From: Terribacillus sp. FSL K6-0262
GTDB taxonomy: Bacteria; Bacillota; Bacilli; Bacillales; Amphibacillaceae
Direction: 5' to 3'
Length of the DNA: 64,000 bases
NCBI RefSeq assembly: GCF_037977385.1
Contig: NZ_CP150277.1
Coordinates: forward strand, 2,395,001-2,459,000
The notes under the pieces were generated by a model. It was not told the origin of the DNA. It was given only the letters and a program-made list of their open reading frames with translations, and made no database searches. Positions 52,608 through 61,021 of the stretch are shown here, piece by piece (within the stretch, counting starts at the first letter, position 1; each line of letters starts with the position of its first letter). The position numbers and the translations under genes are program-made.

Positions 52608-54728
52608 TTGAGAACAGAGGAACAGCTTCGGGTGGATTTGAATAACCCGAATAATTACAATAACCGAGAGTTGAGCTGGCTTGCATTTAATGAACGAGTG
52701 CTGGAGGAAGCGCTTGATGAGCGCAACCCTTTGTTGGAAAGGCTAAAGTTCCTATCGATTTTCAGTTCCAATCTGGATGAGTTTTTCATGGTTCGTGTAG
52801 CAGGTTTGAAAGACCAGGTGAAGGCCGGCTTCAACCGTCCGGAAAACAAAGCGGGCATGACACCGAAACAGCAGCTCCAGAAAATCGGAGCGAAAGCGCA
52901 TCGTCTCGTCGAGATGCAGAATAGTTTGTTCCAGGATATCATCATACCCGAATTGAGGGAAGAGAAGGTGGAGCTATTGGGGATGGAGCAGCTGTCGAAC
53001 GCGCAACTGCTGCGCCTGGAAACATACTTCGAGGAAGAGATATTCCCTGTCCTTACACCGATGGCAATCGATGCGTATCGTCCGTTCCCGATGCTGTTGA
53101 ACAAGAGTCTGAATCTTGCGGTATCTTTGCTGGATGAGCATGAAGCCGATGAGGCATCCCAGCATAAAACGGCCATCGTACAAGTGCCGGCTGTCCTGGA
53201 TCGTTTCATCCAGCTGGAGGACACGGAGGAAGATGCCCTTCACTTCGTCTTATTGGAAGACGTCATCAGTCATTATATGCATAAGTTATTCCGCGGTTAT
53301 CATATCAAGTCCGTCACTGTCTTCCGGATCACACGGAATGCGGATATGACCATCCATGAAGAAGGTGCCCGCGACCTGCTGAAAGTGATCGAGAAAGAAC
53401 TGAAGAAGCGCAAATGGGGAGCGGCTATCCGGCTGGAAATCCCGAAACGGGAGTATGACTATAAAATGGTCACCTACCTGACGGATATATTGGATATCCA
53501 CCGTAAAGATGTCTATGAAATAGATGGACCAATCGATCTGACAAGCCTGATGCAATTTTACAAAATAGTGGCTGCCAGGCGGGAGCATCTGGTCTATGAA
53601 ACACTCATCCCGCAGCCGCCAGCTGAAATCGGGACCGATGAGAATCTGTTTGATGCAATCAATGACCGGGATATTTTCCTGCATCATCCGTATGAATCAT
53701 TCGAACCCGTCGTTGATTTCGTTTCGAAGGCGGCGGATGATCCCGATGTGCTGGCCATCAAGCAGACGCTCTATCGGGTGAGCGGGGATTCCCCCATCAT
53801 AGACGCGTTGAAGCGTGCAGCCGAGAAAGGGAAGCAGGTCACCGTTTTGTTCGAGCTGAAGGCCCGCTTTGACGAGGAGAATAATGTGCAGTGGGCAAAG
53901 GAGCTGGAAAAGTCCGGCTGTCATGTAATCTATGGGATGACGCATTTGAAGACGCATAGCAAGATCACACTTGTCGTGCGGAAAAAGCATAACCGGATCG
54001 AGCGCTTTGTCCATCTTGGAACGGGGAACTATAATGATCAGACGGCCAAGCTGTATACGGATATGGGGCTGTTTACCTCCAAACGTAAATTCGGCATCGA
54101 TGCGACGAATTTCTTCAATTACTTGAGCGGCTATACCGAGAAGCCCACCTTCCATCATCTTTCGGTGGCGCCATTTGACATTCGCTCGGATATGATCGGC
54201 ATGATCGATGAAGAAATACGTTTACATAAAAAGCATGGTAATGGACGTATCATCATGAAAATGAACTCCATCACCGATAAACCGATCATTCAAAAATTAT
54301 ATGAAGCATCGATCGCCGGTGTGAAGATCGATTTGATCATCCGGGGCATTTGCTGCCTTCGTCCCGGCATCAAGGGTATCAGTGAGAATATCAAGGTGCG
54401 GAGTATCGTCGGAAGATACTTGGAGCATACACGAATCTATTACTTCCACCATAACGGGGAGGAAAAGATCCATCTGTCTTCGGCCGATATGATGACAAGG
54501 AATATGGAGAAGCGAGTGGAGATCCTTTTCCCTATATTCAACGGATCGATCAAGCGCAGGATCCGCGGTATCCTCGCTGTGATGCTGCAGGATAACTGCA
54601 AAGCAAGGGAACAGGATGAAAACGGCGTCTATCATTATGTGAAACGCGTTGATCAGGAGGAGTTGATCGATAGCCAGCTGATTTTGTTCAATGAAGCATA
54701 TCACCATGTAATGGAAGACGAGGAATGA
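52608..54728 (+). CDS. ppk: polyphosphate kinase
   Basis: This Ppk1 enzyme of about 706 residues has an N-terminal domain YYNRELSWLAFN-type (NNRELSWLAFNERVLEEA), the FSSNLDEFFMVRV segment, and two phospholipase-D-like domains. The catalytic His is in RFVHLGTGNYND, and the second in YLEHTRIYYFHH. It makes polyphosphate reversibly from ATP. Start is uncertain: TTG at 52584 lies almost on the predicted transcript start (TATACT at 52563-52568), TTG at 52608 follows GTGGTG, and GTG at 52632 follows AGAGGA. Ends with a hairpin terminator. Confidence 0.92.
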   Translation: MRTEEQLRVDLNNPNNYNNRELSWLAFNERVLEEALDERNPLLERLKFLSIFSSNLDEFFMVRVAGLKDQVKAGFNRPENKAGMTPKQQLQKIGAKAHRLVEMQNSLFQDIIIPELREEKVELLGMEQLSNAQLLRLETYFEEEIFPVLTPMAIDAYRPFPMLLNKSLNLAVSLLDEHEADEASQHKTAIVQVPAVLDRFIQLEDTEEDALHFVLLEDVISHYMHKLFRGYHIKSVTVFRITRNADMTIHEEGARDLLKVIEKELKKRKWGAAIRLEIPKREYDYKMVTYLTDILDIHRKDVYEIDGPIDLTSLMQFYKIVAARREHLVYETLIPQPPAEIGTDENLFDAINDRDIFLHHPYESFEPVVDFVSKAADDPDVLAIKQTLYRVSGDSPIIDALKRAAEKGKQVTVLFELKARFDEENNVQWAKELEKSGCHVIYGMTHLKTHSKITLVVRKKHNRIERFVHLGTGNYNDQTAKLYTDMGLFTSKRKFGIDATNFFNYLSGYTEKPTFHHLSVAPFDIRSDMIGMIDEEIRLHKKHGNGRIIMKMNSITDKPIIQKLYEASIAGVKIDLIIRGICCLRPGIKGISENIKVRSIVGRYLEHTRIYYFHHNGEEKIHLSSADMMTRNMEKRVEILFPIFNGSIKRRIRGILAVMLQDNCKAREQDENGVYHYVKRVDQEELIDSQLILFNEAYHHVMEDEE

Positions 54729-54731
54729 AAA

Positions 54732-54757
54732 TGGGACGCAGCCAGCGTCCTATTTTT
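54732..54757 (+). terminator. terminator after ppk
   Basis: GGACGC (54734-54739) pairs with GCGTCC (54745-54750) around AGCCA, followed by TATTTTTG. Confidence 0.7.
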
Positions 54758-54841
54758 GCTTTTCGACAAAAACTGCTGGGAATCATTGCTATAATATAGA
54801 CTGGCACTTTTCTAACACTTCCGGCAGAGGGGAGAAAAGCA

Positions 54842-55489
54842 GTGAAGGCATTTTACATTACGTTACTAAGTATTGGTTTACTTGCAATAGTCGGTACTGG
54901 TGTCTACTTCTTCCTAGCACAGGAAGAAGACAATTCGGCAAGCGGGAAAGAGAGCGTGCCGCCGGTGCAATCACAGCAGCCAGAGGGAGCAAAGGATAAA
55001 GATATAAAACGAGAAGGAGCTTCCCAGCTGGAGGAACTGACTGGTGGTACGAAGGATTTCCTCTCTACGTTCTCTTATGAGGAATATGATGAACCGATTG
55101 CTTATCAGGATGAAGAGCTTGTCAAACAGATCATCAGTGATCAGCATGCCTATTTGAATGATCTGACCGGCTGGGGGCATATCGACAATGTAGACACTGC
55201 TTATCTGGCCAAATCAGATGAATGGCAAAAGCTGCAGGATGATGTGGAACGTCTGCGCACGGAAGGATTCGCTCCATCGGAAGCAGTGAATGATATGTGG
55301 AACGCCGAGGCCTTCATGCGAATCGCTGCAGACAGCGCGGATTTGAACAGCCTGCGATATGTGCACCGGATCTTTCATGACATGGATGCCGAAATCAATG
55401 GTGCCGAGGTGGATAAAATCTGGGGGGCGACGCGTGCATTCGGTGCGGAGCTGGAGACGCAGGAGCTATATGCTTATATCAAAGGATAA
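54842..55489 (+). CDS. hypothetical membrane-anchored protein, 215 residues
   Basis: This protein has an N-terminal membrane segment (FYITLLSIGLLAIVGTGVYFFL), a Ser/Gln/Glu-rich spacer to about residue 65 and a helical acidic domain (EELVKQIISDQHAYLNDLTGWGHIDNV, YVHRIFHDMDAEINGAEVDKIWGATRAF). It resembles uncharacterised Bacillaceae proteins (DUF6241 is my best guess from memory). Likely located outside the membrane. GTG start after GAGGGGAGAAAAGC. It is convergent with the GH8-like gene, sharing a hairpin. Function unknown. Confidence 0.6.
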   Translation: MKAFYITLLSIGLLAIVGTGVYFFLAQEEDNSASGKESVPPVQSQQPEGAKDKDIKREGASQLEELTGGTKDFLSTFSYEEYDEPIAYQDEELVKQIISDQHAYLNDLTGWGHIDNVDTAYLAKSDEWQKLQDDVERLRTEGFAPSEAVNDMWNAEAFMRIAADSADLNSLRYVHRIFHDMDAEINGAEVDKIWGATRAFGAELETQELYAYIKG

Positions 55490-55491
55490 AA

Positions 55492-55519
55492 ACGGAGCAG
55501 TCCTCAATGACTGCTCCGT
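55492..55519 (-). terminator. terminator shared by convergent genes
   Basis: ACGGAGCAGTC (55492-55502) pairs with GACTGCTCCGT (55509-55519). A T-run follows on the minus strand only, so it mainly ends the minus-strand operon, whose last codons it overlaps. Confidence 0.8.
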
Positions 55520-56538
55520 CCTGCTTCATAAAGCCGTGCTGCATAGGAGGCATACATGTAATCAAAAAAATGAATATCCGTATAGGATGGAGACGCCTGC
55601 ATCGGTGCTTGCTTCTGCAGCTTGAGGAACCATTCATCAGCCATTTCCTGATCATGTACAGCCAAGCTGTAAAGTACAGCCAGCGCATACACCGAGCTGG
55701 ATTCATAGCTGGATGCTGGTGCAGCAGTAGTCCGGTTGTAGCGTCCATGAAGAACGTTATCTGCTTTCGCTTGTTTTTGCAGCCAGTCATGGAATTTCGA
55801 TGGTGTTTCATTTGTGCTTTTCACATACTGCATTGCAATCAGGAATTGATCGATCATGTTTACCGTTTCTGGATCAGCCGTATGATAGCTTTTGTCCCGG
55901 GGATGATAGATTTCGATAAAAAAAGGTGTGTCTGTCTGGCCACCCCTCAGTATCCGCTTGTATTCTTCCAAATTAGGCGCCCTCATATCTTCCAATACAG
56001 TGAAATTTATATAACTGAGATGCATTTCGGAAGATTGCTGTTTCCATGATCTATCATAGAAGTCCGTGATAAGGCCATCCGTGAGCTGCGTGCGGATCAT
56101 GGTATCCCAAATCTGTTCTGCCAGGTCGGTATAGGCCGCATCATGGAATTTTTCCCCGCCGGCCATCAGCACCTCTATTATCCGGAAATCATCCACGGAA
56201 GCATTGGTGGAGATGTTTTCCCCGATCTGCCACTTCAGATGGATTTCTCCCGCTTGTTCCACTGCGAAATGCTCCTGCAGCAGCTGAAATTGCTCCTCGA
56301 ATCCCTTTTGATCATCGGCCAATAACAAATACTCCATATATTGACCCATACTTTCAAGGAGGATGGGGCTGCTATCACGTCGTTCATCCCCATAGCTGCT
56401 GATCAGCCTGTCGCTGTTTTGGTAGTGGCGTCCGACAGTGCGGGTCACCGATTCCGTAACGGGCAAGGCGGAGAAGTTAAGAAACAATGCCATGCAGCAA
56501 ATCAACAGTATGGTCCCTTTCACAGCATAGCTGTTCAT
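55504..56538 (-). CDS. GH8-like glycan hydrolase (YdaJ-like)
   Basis: This 344-residue protein has an N-terminal signal or anchor (GTILLICCMALFLNFSALP) and an (alpha/alpha)6 helical domain with LLLADDQKGFEEQFQLLQEHF, ASVDDFRIIEVLMAGG and AASSYESSSVYALAVLYSLAV, the last being typical of glycosyl hydrolase family 8 relatives found in exopolysaccharide operons (BcsZ, YdaJ). It probably cleaves the polymer made by the neighbouring synthase, outside the membrane. The upstream gene overlaps it by four bases, so it is the last gene of a coupled three-gene operon. Confidence 0.7.
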   Translation of the reverse strand: MNSYAVKGTILLICCMALFLNFSALPVTESVTRTVGRHYQNSDRLISSYGDERRDSSPILLESMGQYMEYLLLADDQKGFEEQFQLLQEHFAVEQAGEIHLKWQIGENISTNASVDDFRIIEVLMAGGEKFHDAAYTDLAEQIWDTMIRTQLTDGLITDFYDRSWKQQSSEMHLSYINFTVLEDMRAPNLEEYKRILRGGQTDTPFFIEIYHPRDKSYHTADPETVNMIDQFLIAMQYVKSTNETPSKFHDWLQKQAKADNVLHGRYNRTTAAPASSYESSSVYALAVLYSLAVHDQEMADEWFLKLQKQAPMQASPSYTDIHFFDYMYASYAARLYEAGRSSH

Positions 56539-57764
56539 GCAGCATCATCCTTGAATCTTTCCGTCTTATCCCATTGCATGGTTTTCCTGGTCACTCGGCT
56601 CCATAGATAGGCTACGCCACTCCGCAAAAGCAGGAGCAGGAAGATCTGCGCATATGTGAAATACATTATCAATCCAATAAGGACATTGAATGGCGTGATT
56701 GTTCCTTCGAGCACCATCGCGCTGATGATTTGGGCGGTATATACCACATAGCTCATGAACCAGAACAACAGCAGCGGCGACTCGAAATCAGGCAGATCGA
56801 CCCCCAGCAAGCTGAGGACAAACCATATATTGGAGAACAGCAGCAGCAGTACGAATAAAAGATACGTCATGACATGCTGCAAGCTATGGACGAATGTCCG
56901 TCCCTTCCAGTATCGCCATTCATGAAATGATTTCTCCAACAAATAAATATTGCCTGTCAGCCATCTAGTGCGCTGTCTGATAAAAATGCCTATCTTTTCA
57001 GGCTCTTGTTCCCATGTCCTGGAATGATGGACGACAGGTAATTTCCATCCAAGGGATGTCAGTCTTACCGTCAGCTCCGCATCTTCCGCTAAAGCATACA
57101 CATCATAGCCGCCAGCTTCCTGAAGGACACTTCTCCTGAGCAGCATGTTCGTCCCCGCCAGGGAACCAGTTTTGAACATTTTCCATCTGCCGCTTTGCAT
57201 CAAGAGCTGGAATACTTGAAATTCGATGGAGATCATCCTGGTCAGGATGTTCCGATGCGCATTGATTGTCTTGACATAACCTACTGCGCCGCCGGCCTCG
57301 GGTGTGGATTCGGCAGCATGTACAAGCTCGATCACACTGTTTTCATCAGGCTGGTTATCTGCATCGAATACGATGAAGTAATCGGATTCCGTTACCGACA
57401 GACCATAGTTCAATACCCTGGATTTTCCCTTCGGTGATCCAGGAGGAACCTTCAGATAATGGATCCGTGAAAAGGTGCTGCTGAATTTCTGGATGATGTC
57501 GGCTGTATCGTCAGTGGAGGCATCATCCAGCACATAGACATCCAGCGTCCCGGGATATTTCAGGCGAAGCATGGCATCCAAGGTTTGTTTGATCACTATC
57601 CCTTCGTTATGTGCTGGAATCAAGACAGCCACCGAAGGATAAGCAGGTAAGGTGATGCCATTTTTCTTTTGTAATCGCTGAAGGACCCCGGCGATCGTAA
57701 GGATGGAGTAATAAATGAGCAGAATCCAGAAAAAGGCAATGACTGCTATCAGAATTATCTTCAT
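56535..57764 (-). CDS. processive GT2 polysaccharide synthase (YdaM/PgaC-like)
   Basis: This 409-residue membrane glycosyltransferase has an N-terminal helix (about 2-22), a GT2 domain with VAVLIPAHNEG, VLDDASTDDT, VFDADNQPDEN, EDAELT and the processivity motif QRTRWLTGN (QxxRW), and three C-terminal membrane helices. It would polymerise a beta-linked glycan and push it through the membrane. In B. subtilis the ydaJKLMN operon has the same combination with GH8-like and degenerate GGDEF proteins. Overlaps both neighbours by four bases. Confidence 0.85.
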   Translation of the reverse strand: MKIILIAVIAFFWILLIYYSILTIAGVLQRLQKKNGITLPAYPSVAVLIPAHNEGIVIKQTLDAMLRLKYPGTLDVYVLDDASTDDTADIIQKFSSTFSRIHYLKVPPGSPKGKSRVLNYGLSVTESDYFIVFDADNQPDENSVIELVHAAESTPEAGGAVGYVKTINAHRNILTRMISIEFQVFQLLMQSGRWKMFKTGSLAGTNMLLRRSVLQEAGGYDVYALAEDAELTVRLTSLGWKLPVVHHSRTWEQEPEKIGIFIRQRTRWLTGNIYLLEKSFHEWRYWKGRTFVHSLQHVMTYLLFVLLLLFSNIWFVLSLLGVDLPDFESPLLLFWFMSYVVYTAQIISAMVLEGTITPFNVLIGLIMYFTYAQIFLLLLLRSGVAYLWSRVTRKTMQWDKTERFKDDAA

Positions 57765-58387
57765 CTCACAGCTCCTTCCAACGGACGGTCCATTTCCGTC
57801 CCCTCATCCATCTCTTCTTCTTTCATGATTTCACATAAGAGCGGAGGATCGATCAAGTTGAATTGATCACGAAGCTTATTCCTCAACCTTTCCACCACGA
57901 TATGGCAGCCAGCTTCATTTGTATTCTGCAGGAAAACAAGAAACTGCTCGGGATTCCTTTGGGTGACCAAATCGAATTCAGCACGGATGGAGCTTAAGAT
58001 ACCCTCACTTATGGTGTGGGATAGGGACGCAAGCGTTTCGGGTTTTCCGGCAGGTGTCAAAATCGAGACAAGGAGATAATGATTGCTTTCATTCCTGCGT
58101 CTGGTGCCGGTGGTGATCAGCTTCACACGGCTTTGGAATTCGGACTCTGTCAGCAGATTGGTGGAACCGGCATATTTTTCAAGTGTTTGGATCCGTTCCT
58201 TTAATGCTATATTTTCAGATTGATAGCGGGAGGTGATTCCATAGATGAGCCAGATCAAGATGATCGCCGCCGTCACGAAAATATGACGAAGCATGAAATG
58301 AATCTGATCCTGGAGAGATACATGTGTAAATAACGCATCGAACAGTAAGTAGAAGCCAAAGGCAAGACTTAGCGATAGCAGCGTCAC
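57761..58387 (-). CDS. degenerate GGDEF-domain protein (YdaK-like), probably 5'-truncated by frameshift
   Basis: The readable part encodes two membrane helices (LLSLSLAFGFYLLFDALF, FVTAAIILIWLIYGIT), a short coiled linker and a diguanylate-cyclase-like domain (LLTESEFQSRVKLI ... RNPEQFLVFLQNTNEAGCHIV, then ERLRNKL). The catalytic GGDEF is replaced by NPEQF, so it cannot make c-di-GMP. YdaK of B. subtilis is a c-di-GMP receptor of this kind that controls its synthase operon. The GTG start has no ribosome site. Upstream, in the other frame, 48 residues with two more helices occur, and this frame itself stays readable (HLFHAGSFTRQF), both pointing to a frameshift near 58410. Confidence 0.75.
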   Translation of the reverse strand: MTLLSLSLAFGFYLLFDALFTHVSLQDQIHFMLRHIFVTAAIILIWLIYGITSRYQSENIALKERIQTLEKYAGSTNLLTESEFQSRVKLITTGTRRRNESNHYLLVSILTPAGKPETLASLSHTISEGILSSIRAEFDLVTQRNPEQFLVFLQNTNEAGCHIVVERLRNKLRDQFNLIDPPLLCEIMKEEEMDEGTEMDRPLEGAVR

Positions 58388-58530
58388 GAACTGTCTGGTA
58401 AAGCTTCCGGCATGGAAAAGATGGCCAAAACCAAAATCAAGCCATCAACAGCAGGTATCGTGGAGGAGGTTGTATACGATAAGGCTATCAAACTCAAAAA
58501 CAGACATGTCAGCAAGATACGTAGTTGCAT
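58384..58530 (-). pseudogene. out-of-frame N-terminal part of the YdaK-like gene
   Basis: This frame encodes MQLRILLTCLFLSLIALSYT and then a second hydrophobic stretch (VDGLILVLAIF), stopping at a TGA that overlaps the GTG at 58387. AAAGTAGGTATTGC precedes the ATG. Joining it by one base shift at the TTTT run near 58410 to the downstream frame gives a four-helix membrane domain plus degenerate GGDEF, about 255 residues, close to YdaK size. Alternatively it is a separate small protein coupled by GTGA overlap. Confidence 0.5.
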
Positions 58531-58561
58531 GCAATACCTACTTTCTTTTGTATATGATGAA

Positions 58562-59596
58562 TTGTAATATTAAGTGCGACACCTTTTGAAAATAGAAAAG
58601 CCCATGTTTCCTCGTGTAAGATGAAGTTACCATACCTAATCTTAAACGGAGGAAAACATGAGCTATTCCCATCTTACTACAATTGAACGAGGAAAACTAG
58701 AAACACTATACAAGCTTGGCTGGTCTGCACGTCGTATCGCAAAGGAGTTAGGGAGACACCATTCGACTATTTCCAGAGAATTGGAGCGTAACAGTGAGGG
58801 CAGCTATAAAGCTGACTCTGCTGACAGAATGTATCAAAAACGACGGGAATTTTGTATTCCTAAAGGTAAATGGAAAGAAGAGCTTAGAGTGGTTATTGAG
58901 GAGAAATTAAAGCTCACTTGGTCACCTGAACAAATTCAAGGAAGGCTGGGTATCATCAGCTTCAAAACCATCTATCGTTGGATGAATCAAAGACGATTCT
59001 CTGTCGATCATCAGGTCTTCCGTCAAAAAGGAAAAAGGCAAAAACCCCGGGAAACGAGAGGTCGATTCAATATTGGTACGTCGATAAAGGAGCGTCCAAA
59101 AGATGTGAAGGACCGAAAATCGGCAGGCCATTGGGAACTAGATACAGTAGTATCAAGCCGTGGAAAAAGTAAAGGATGCTTCGGAACGTTTGCCGAACGC
59201 AAAACGCGTTTCTTTCTCGCAGTTAAAATGAACGATCGAAGTGCACGCTCTATGAAGGAAGCTATCTCACAAGTGGCAGCTTCTATGCCTAAGGAAATAT
59301 TTAAGACAGCGACCACAGATCGAGGGAAAGAATTTGCTTGTTATCAAGAAATCGAAAATGAAATGGATATCTCGGTTTACTTTGCCGATCCGTATGCCCC
59401 ATGGCAGCGAGGAACCAATGAAAACAGTAACGGGCTGCTTCGGGAGTTCTTCCCAAAGAAAACAGACTTAGCCTCTGTTTCAGAAGATGAAATCCACCAA
59501 GCACTATACCTAATTAATCATCGCCCGCGAAAAATATTAGGATGGAAAACTCCTTACGAGGCTTTCCAGGAGGAACTGTCGCATTTAGATTGACAA
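58562..59596 (+). mobile_element. IS30-family insertion sequence
   Basis: The element of about 1.04 kb is bounded by imperfect inverted repeats: TTGTAATATTAAGTGCGACA (58562-58581) at the left, and at the right 59577-59596, whose complement reads TTGTCAATCTAAATGCGACA, 14 of 20 positions agreeing. One transposase gene fills it. Exact target duplications were not visible. Its left end is 31 bases from the start of the YdaK-like gene, so it separates that operon from whatever lay upstream. Confidence 0.8.
58658..59593 (+). CDS. IS30 family transposase
   Basis: This 311-residue protein has an N-terminal helix-turn-helix (LTTIERGKLETLYKLGWSARRIAKELGRHHSTISREL, 6-42) that binds the inverted repeats, and a DDE integrase core with Asp162 (WELDTVV), Asp221 (TTDRGKEF) and Glu255 (RGTNENSNGLLREFFP). 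It cuts and joins the element ends. The frame is complete and intact, so the element may still be mobile. AACGGAGGAAAAC precedes the ATG. Confidence 0.93.
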   Translation: MSYSHLTTIERGKLETLYKLGWSARRIAKELGRHHSTISRELERNSEGSYKADSADRMYQKRREFCIPKGKWKEELRVVIEEKLKLTWSPEQIQGRLGIISFKTIYRWMNQRRFSVDHQVFRQKGKRQKPRETRGRFNIGTSIKERPKDVKDRKSAGHWELDTVVSSRGKSKGCFGTFAERKTRFFLAVKMNDRSARSMKEAISQVAASMPKEIFKTATTDRGKEFACYQEIENEMDISVYFADPYAPWQRGTNENSNGLLREFFPKKTDLASVSEDEIHQALYLINHRPRKILGWKTPYEAFQEELSHLD

Positions 59597-59608
59597 ACTA
59601 TCATATAT

Positions 59609-59635
59609 AAAAAAAACGCCATCAGAATGGCGGTT
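59609..59635 (-). terminator. minus-strand terminator right of the IS
   Basis: On the minus strand CGCCAT pairs with ATGGCG around a 4-base loop and TTTTTTTT follows. No complete minus-strand gene feeds into it. A 30-residue open fragment just upstream (about 59640-59740; QQKLIYYVSRNEAVIHYLHV then GTWIMRS) may be the remains of one. Confidence 0.6.
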
Positions 59636-59963
59636 GCACTACTAGCTCCTCATTATCCAAGTGCCCACATGCAGATAATGAATCACAGCTTCATTTCTAC
59701 TGACATAATATATCAATTTTTGTTGAAATGTCCATTGTTATATTCTGCCGTATGCCAAATTGTATAGACTTGTCCAGAATAAGCAGATCATTCCCCTGCG
59801 TTTCTGCCCGGCTGCCATCCCATCACACGGCAATTTTGAATTTCGCTCCGCCGTACTCCATTATGCTTCTTCACAAGCAACCCTTCCATATTATAGTGGA
59901 GAATGCAGATAATTATGTGCCTTATTTTCCAAGGTGCAGTCTGCTGAACTGGCCGGTGCATCA

Positions 59964-59984
59964 TTTTGTGTATTTTACACAAAA
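59964..59984. promoter_or_regulatory. palindromic operator-like site before putB
   Basis: TTTTGTGTA (59964-59972) and TACACAAAA (59976-59984) form a perfect 9-bp palindrome with a 3-base centre. It sits 30 bases before the -35 element of putB. It resembles the PutR activator motif as I recall it (TTGTGG-N6-CCACAA), with differences in the inner bases and spacing. Confidence 0.45.
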
Positions 59985-60013
59985 ACAACTGAATTGTTTG
60001 TTTTTTCAGCATA

Positions 60014-60042
60014 TTGAAAGCCCTTCAATTCGATTCTACAAT
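60014..60042 (+). promoter_or_regulatory. sigma-A promoter of putB-rocA
   Basis: TTGAAA (60014-60019) and TACAAT (60037-60042) with a 17-base spacer, ending 42 bases before the putB start. The remaining part of the 59597-60084 gap holds the terminator and palindrome listed separately and no gene. Confidence 0.6.
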
Positions 60043-60084
60043 ATTGGTATAGCACATGTGCAAGTGAATTGGGAGGTGTCACAG

Positions 60085-61002
60085 TTGGAAGCTTTATCTC
60101 GCAATTTTTTCTTGTATTTATCAAAGAATCAGCCATTGAACAAGCTGGCTAATTTATATGGCATACGGATGGTCAAGGGCAAGATCGTCGGAGGTATATC
60201 CTTCGATCAGGCCATCCCATTCATCAGGAAACTGAATGAGGACGGAATGAGTGTGACCGTCGATCATCTTGGTGAATATGTGGCCGATCCGCTGATTGCC
60301 GTGGAGCGGGCAGGTGAGGCTGTCGCGGCCCTTGAGATGATCAAAGAAGTGGGCCTGGATGCACAGGTTTCCCTGAAACTGACATCACTCGGACTCGATA
60401 TCAGTGAAGAGCTTGTCCGATTGAATTTGCGCCGGATATTGACAGCGGCTGATCGTCTCGGTGTCATGGTGACGATCGATATGGAAGATTCCGAACGCTG
60501 TCAAAGGACATTGGATTTATTCCAGGAGCTGAAAGCGGAGTATCAAAATGTGAGTACCGTCATACAGGCTTATCTTTACCGCAGCAATGATGATTTGGAT
60601 ATGATGGCGCATCTGCAGCCCTTCATCCGCTTGGTCAAAGGGGCATATAAAGAGCCGAAATCCGTTGCATTCCAGGAAAAACGGGATGTGGACGGCAACT
60701 ACCGTAAGCTGATTGCCAAGCAGCTCGATGCTGGCAGCTATACGGCTATCGCGACCCATGATGACCGGATGGTGTCCTTTGCCAAACATTATGCCTTGGA
60801 AAAAGGGATCGGGAAGGATAAATTCGAGTTCCAAATACTTTACGGCATGCGGCAGCAGCTGCAGCAGGAGCTCGTCAGACAGGGTTATAAGGTCCGCATT
60901 TATTTGCCTTATGGCGATGATTGGTATGGTTACTTCATGCGCAGGCTGGCAGAGCGCCCGGCGAATATCGCATTTGCCTTCAAAGGGATGACCAAAAAAT
61001 AA
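60085..61002 (+). CDS. putB: proline dehydrogenase
   Basis: This 305-residue flavin enzyme has the PRODH TIM-barrel motifs [68 protein letters not shown] and [22 protein letters not shown], where the last arginines bind the proline carboxylate. It oxidises proline to pyrroline-5-carboxylate, handing electrons to quinones at the membrane. The TTG at 60085 follows GGGAGGTGTCACAG; the open frame continues 357 bases further upstream but lies across the promoter and is not coding. The dehydrogenase for the next step follows directly. Confidence 0.93.
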   Translation: MEALSRNFFLYLSKNQPLNKLANLYGIRMVKGKIVGGISFDQAIPFIRKLNEDGMSVTVDHLGEYVADPLIAVERAGEAVAALEMIKEVGLDAQVSLKLTSLGLDISEELVRLNLRRILTAADRLGVMVTIDMEDSERCQRTLDLFQELKAEYQNVSTVIQAYLYRSNDDLDMMAHLQPFIRLVKGAYKEPKSVAFQEKRDVDGNYRKLIAKQLDAGSYTAIATHDDRMVSFAKHYALEKGIGKDKFEFQILYGMRQQLQQELVRQGYKVRIYLPYGDDWYGYFMRRLAERPANIAFAFKGMTKK

Positions 61003-61021
61003 ATCAAAGGAGCGATTGATC

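Noticed and set aside
58550-59605. Target-site duplication of the IS30 element
   Set aside because: The 2-3 bases on either side do not match at the boundaries chosen, and short matches would mean little.
59728-60084. N-terminal extension of the proline dehydrogenase frame
   Set aside because: It crosses the promoter and palindrome, reads as non-coding, and the TTG at 60085 has a strong ribosome site and family-length product.
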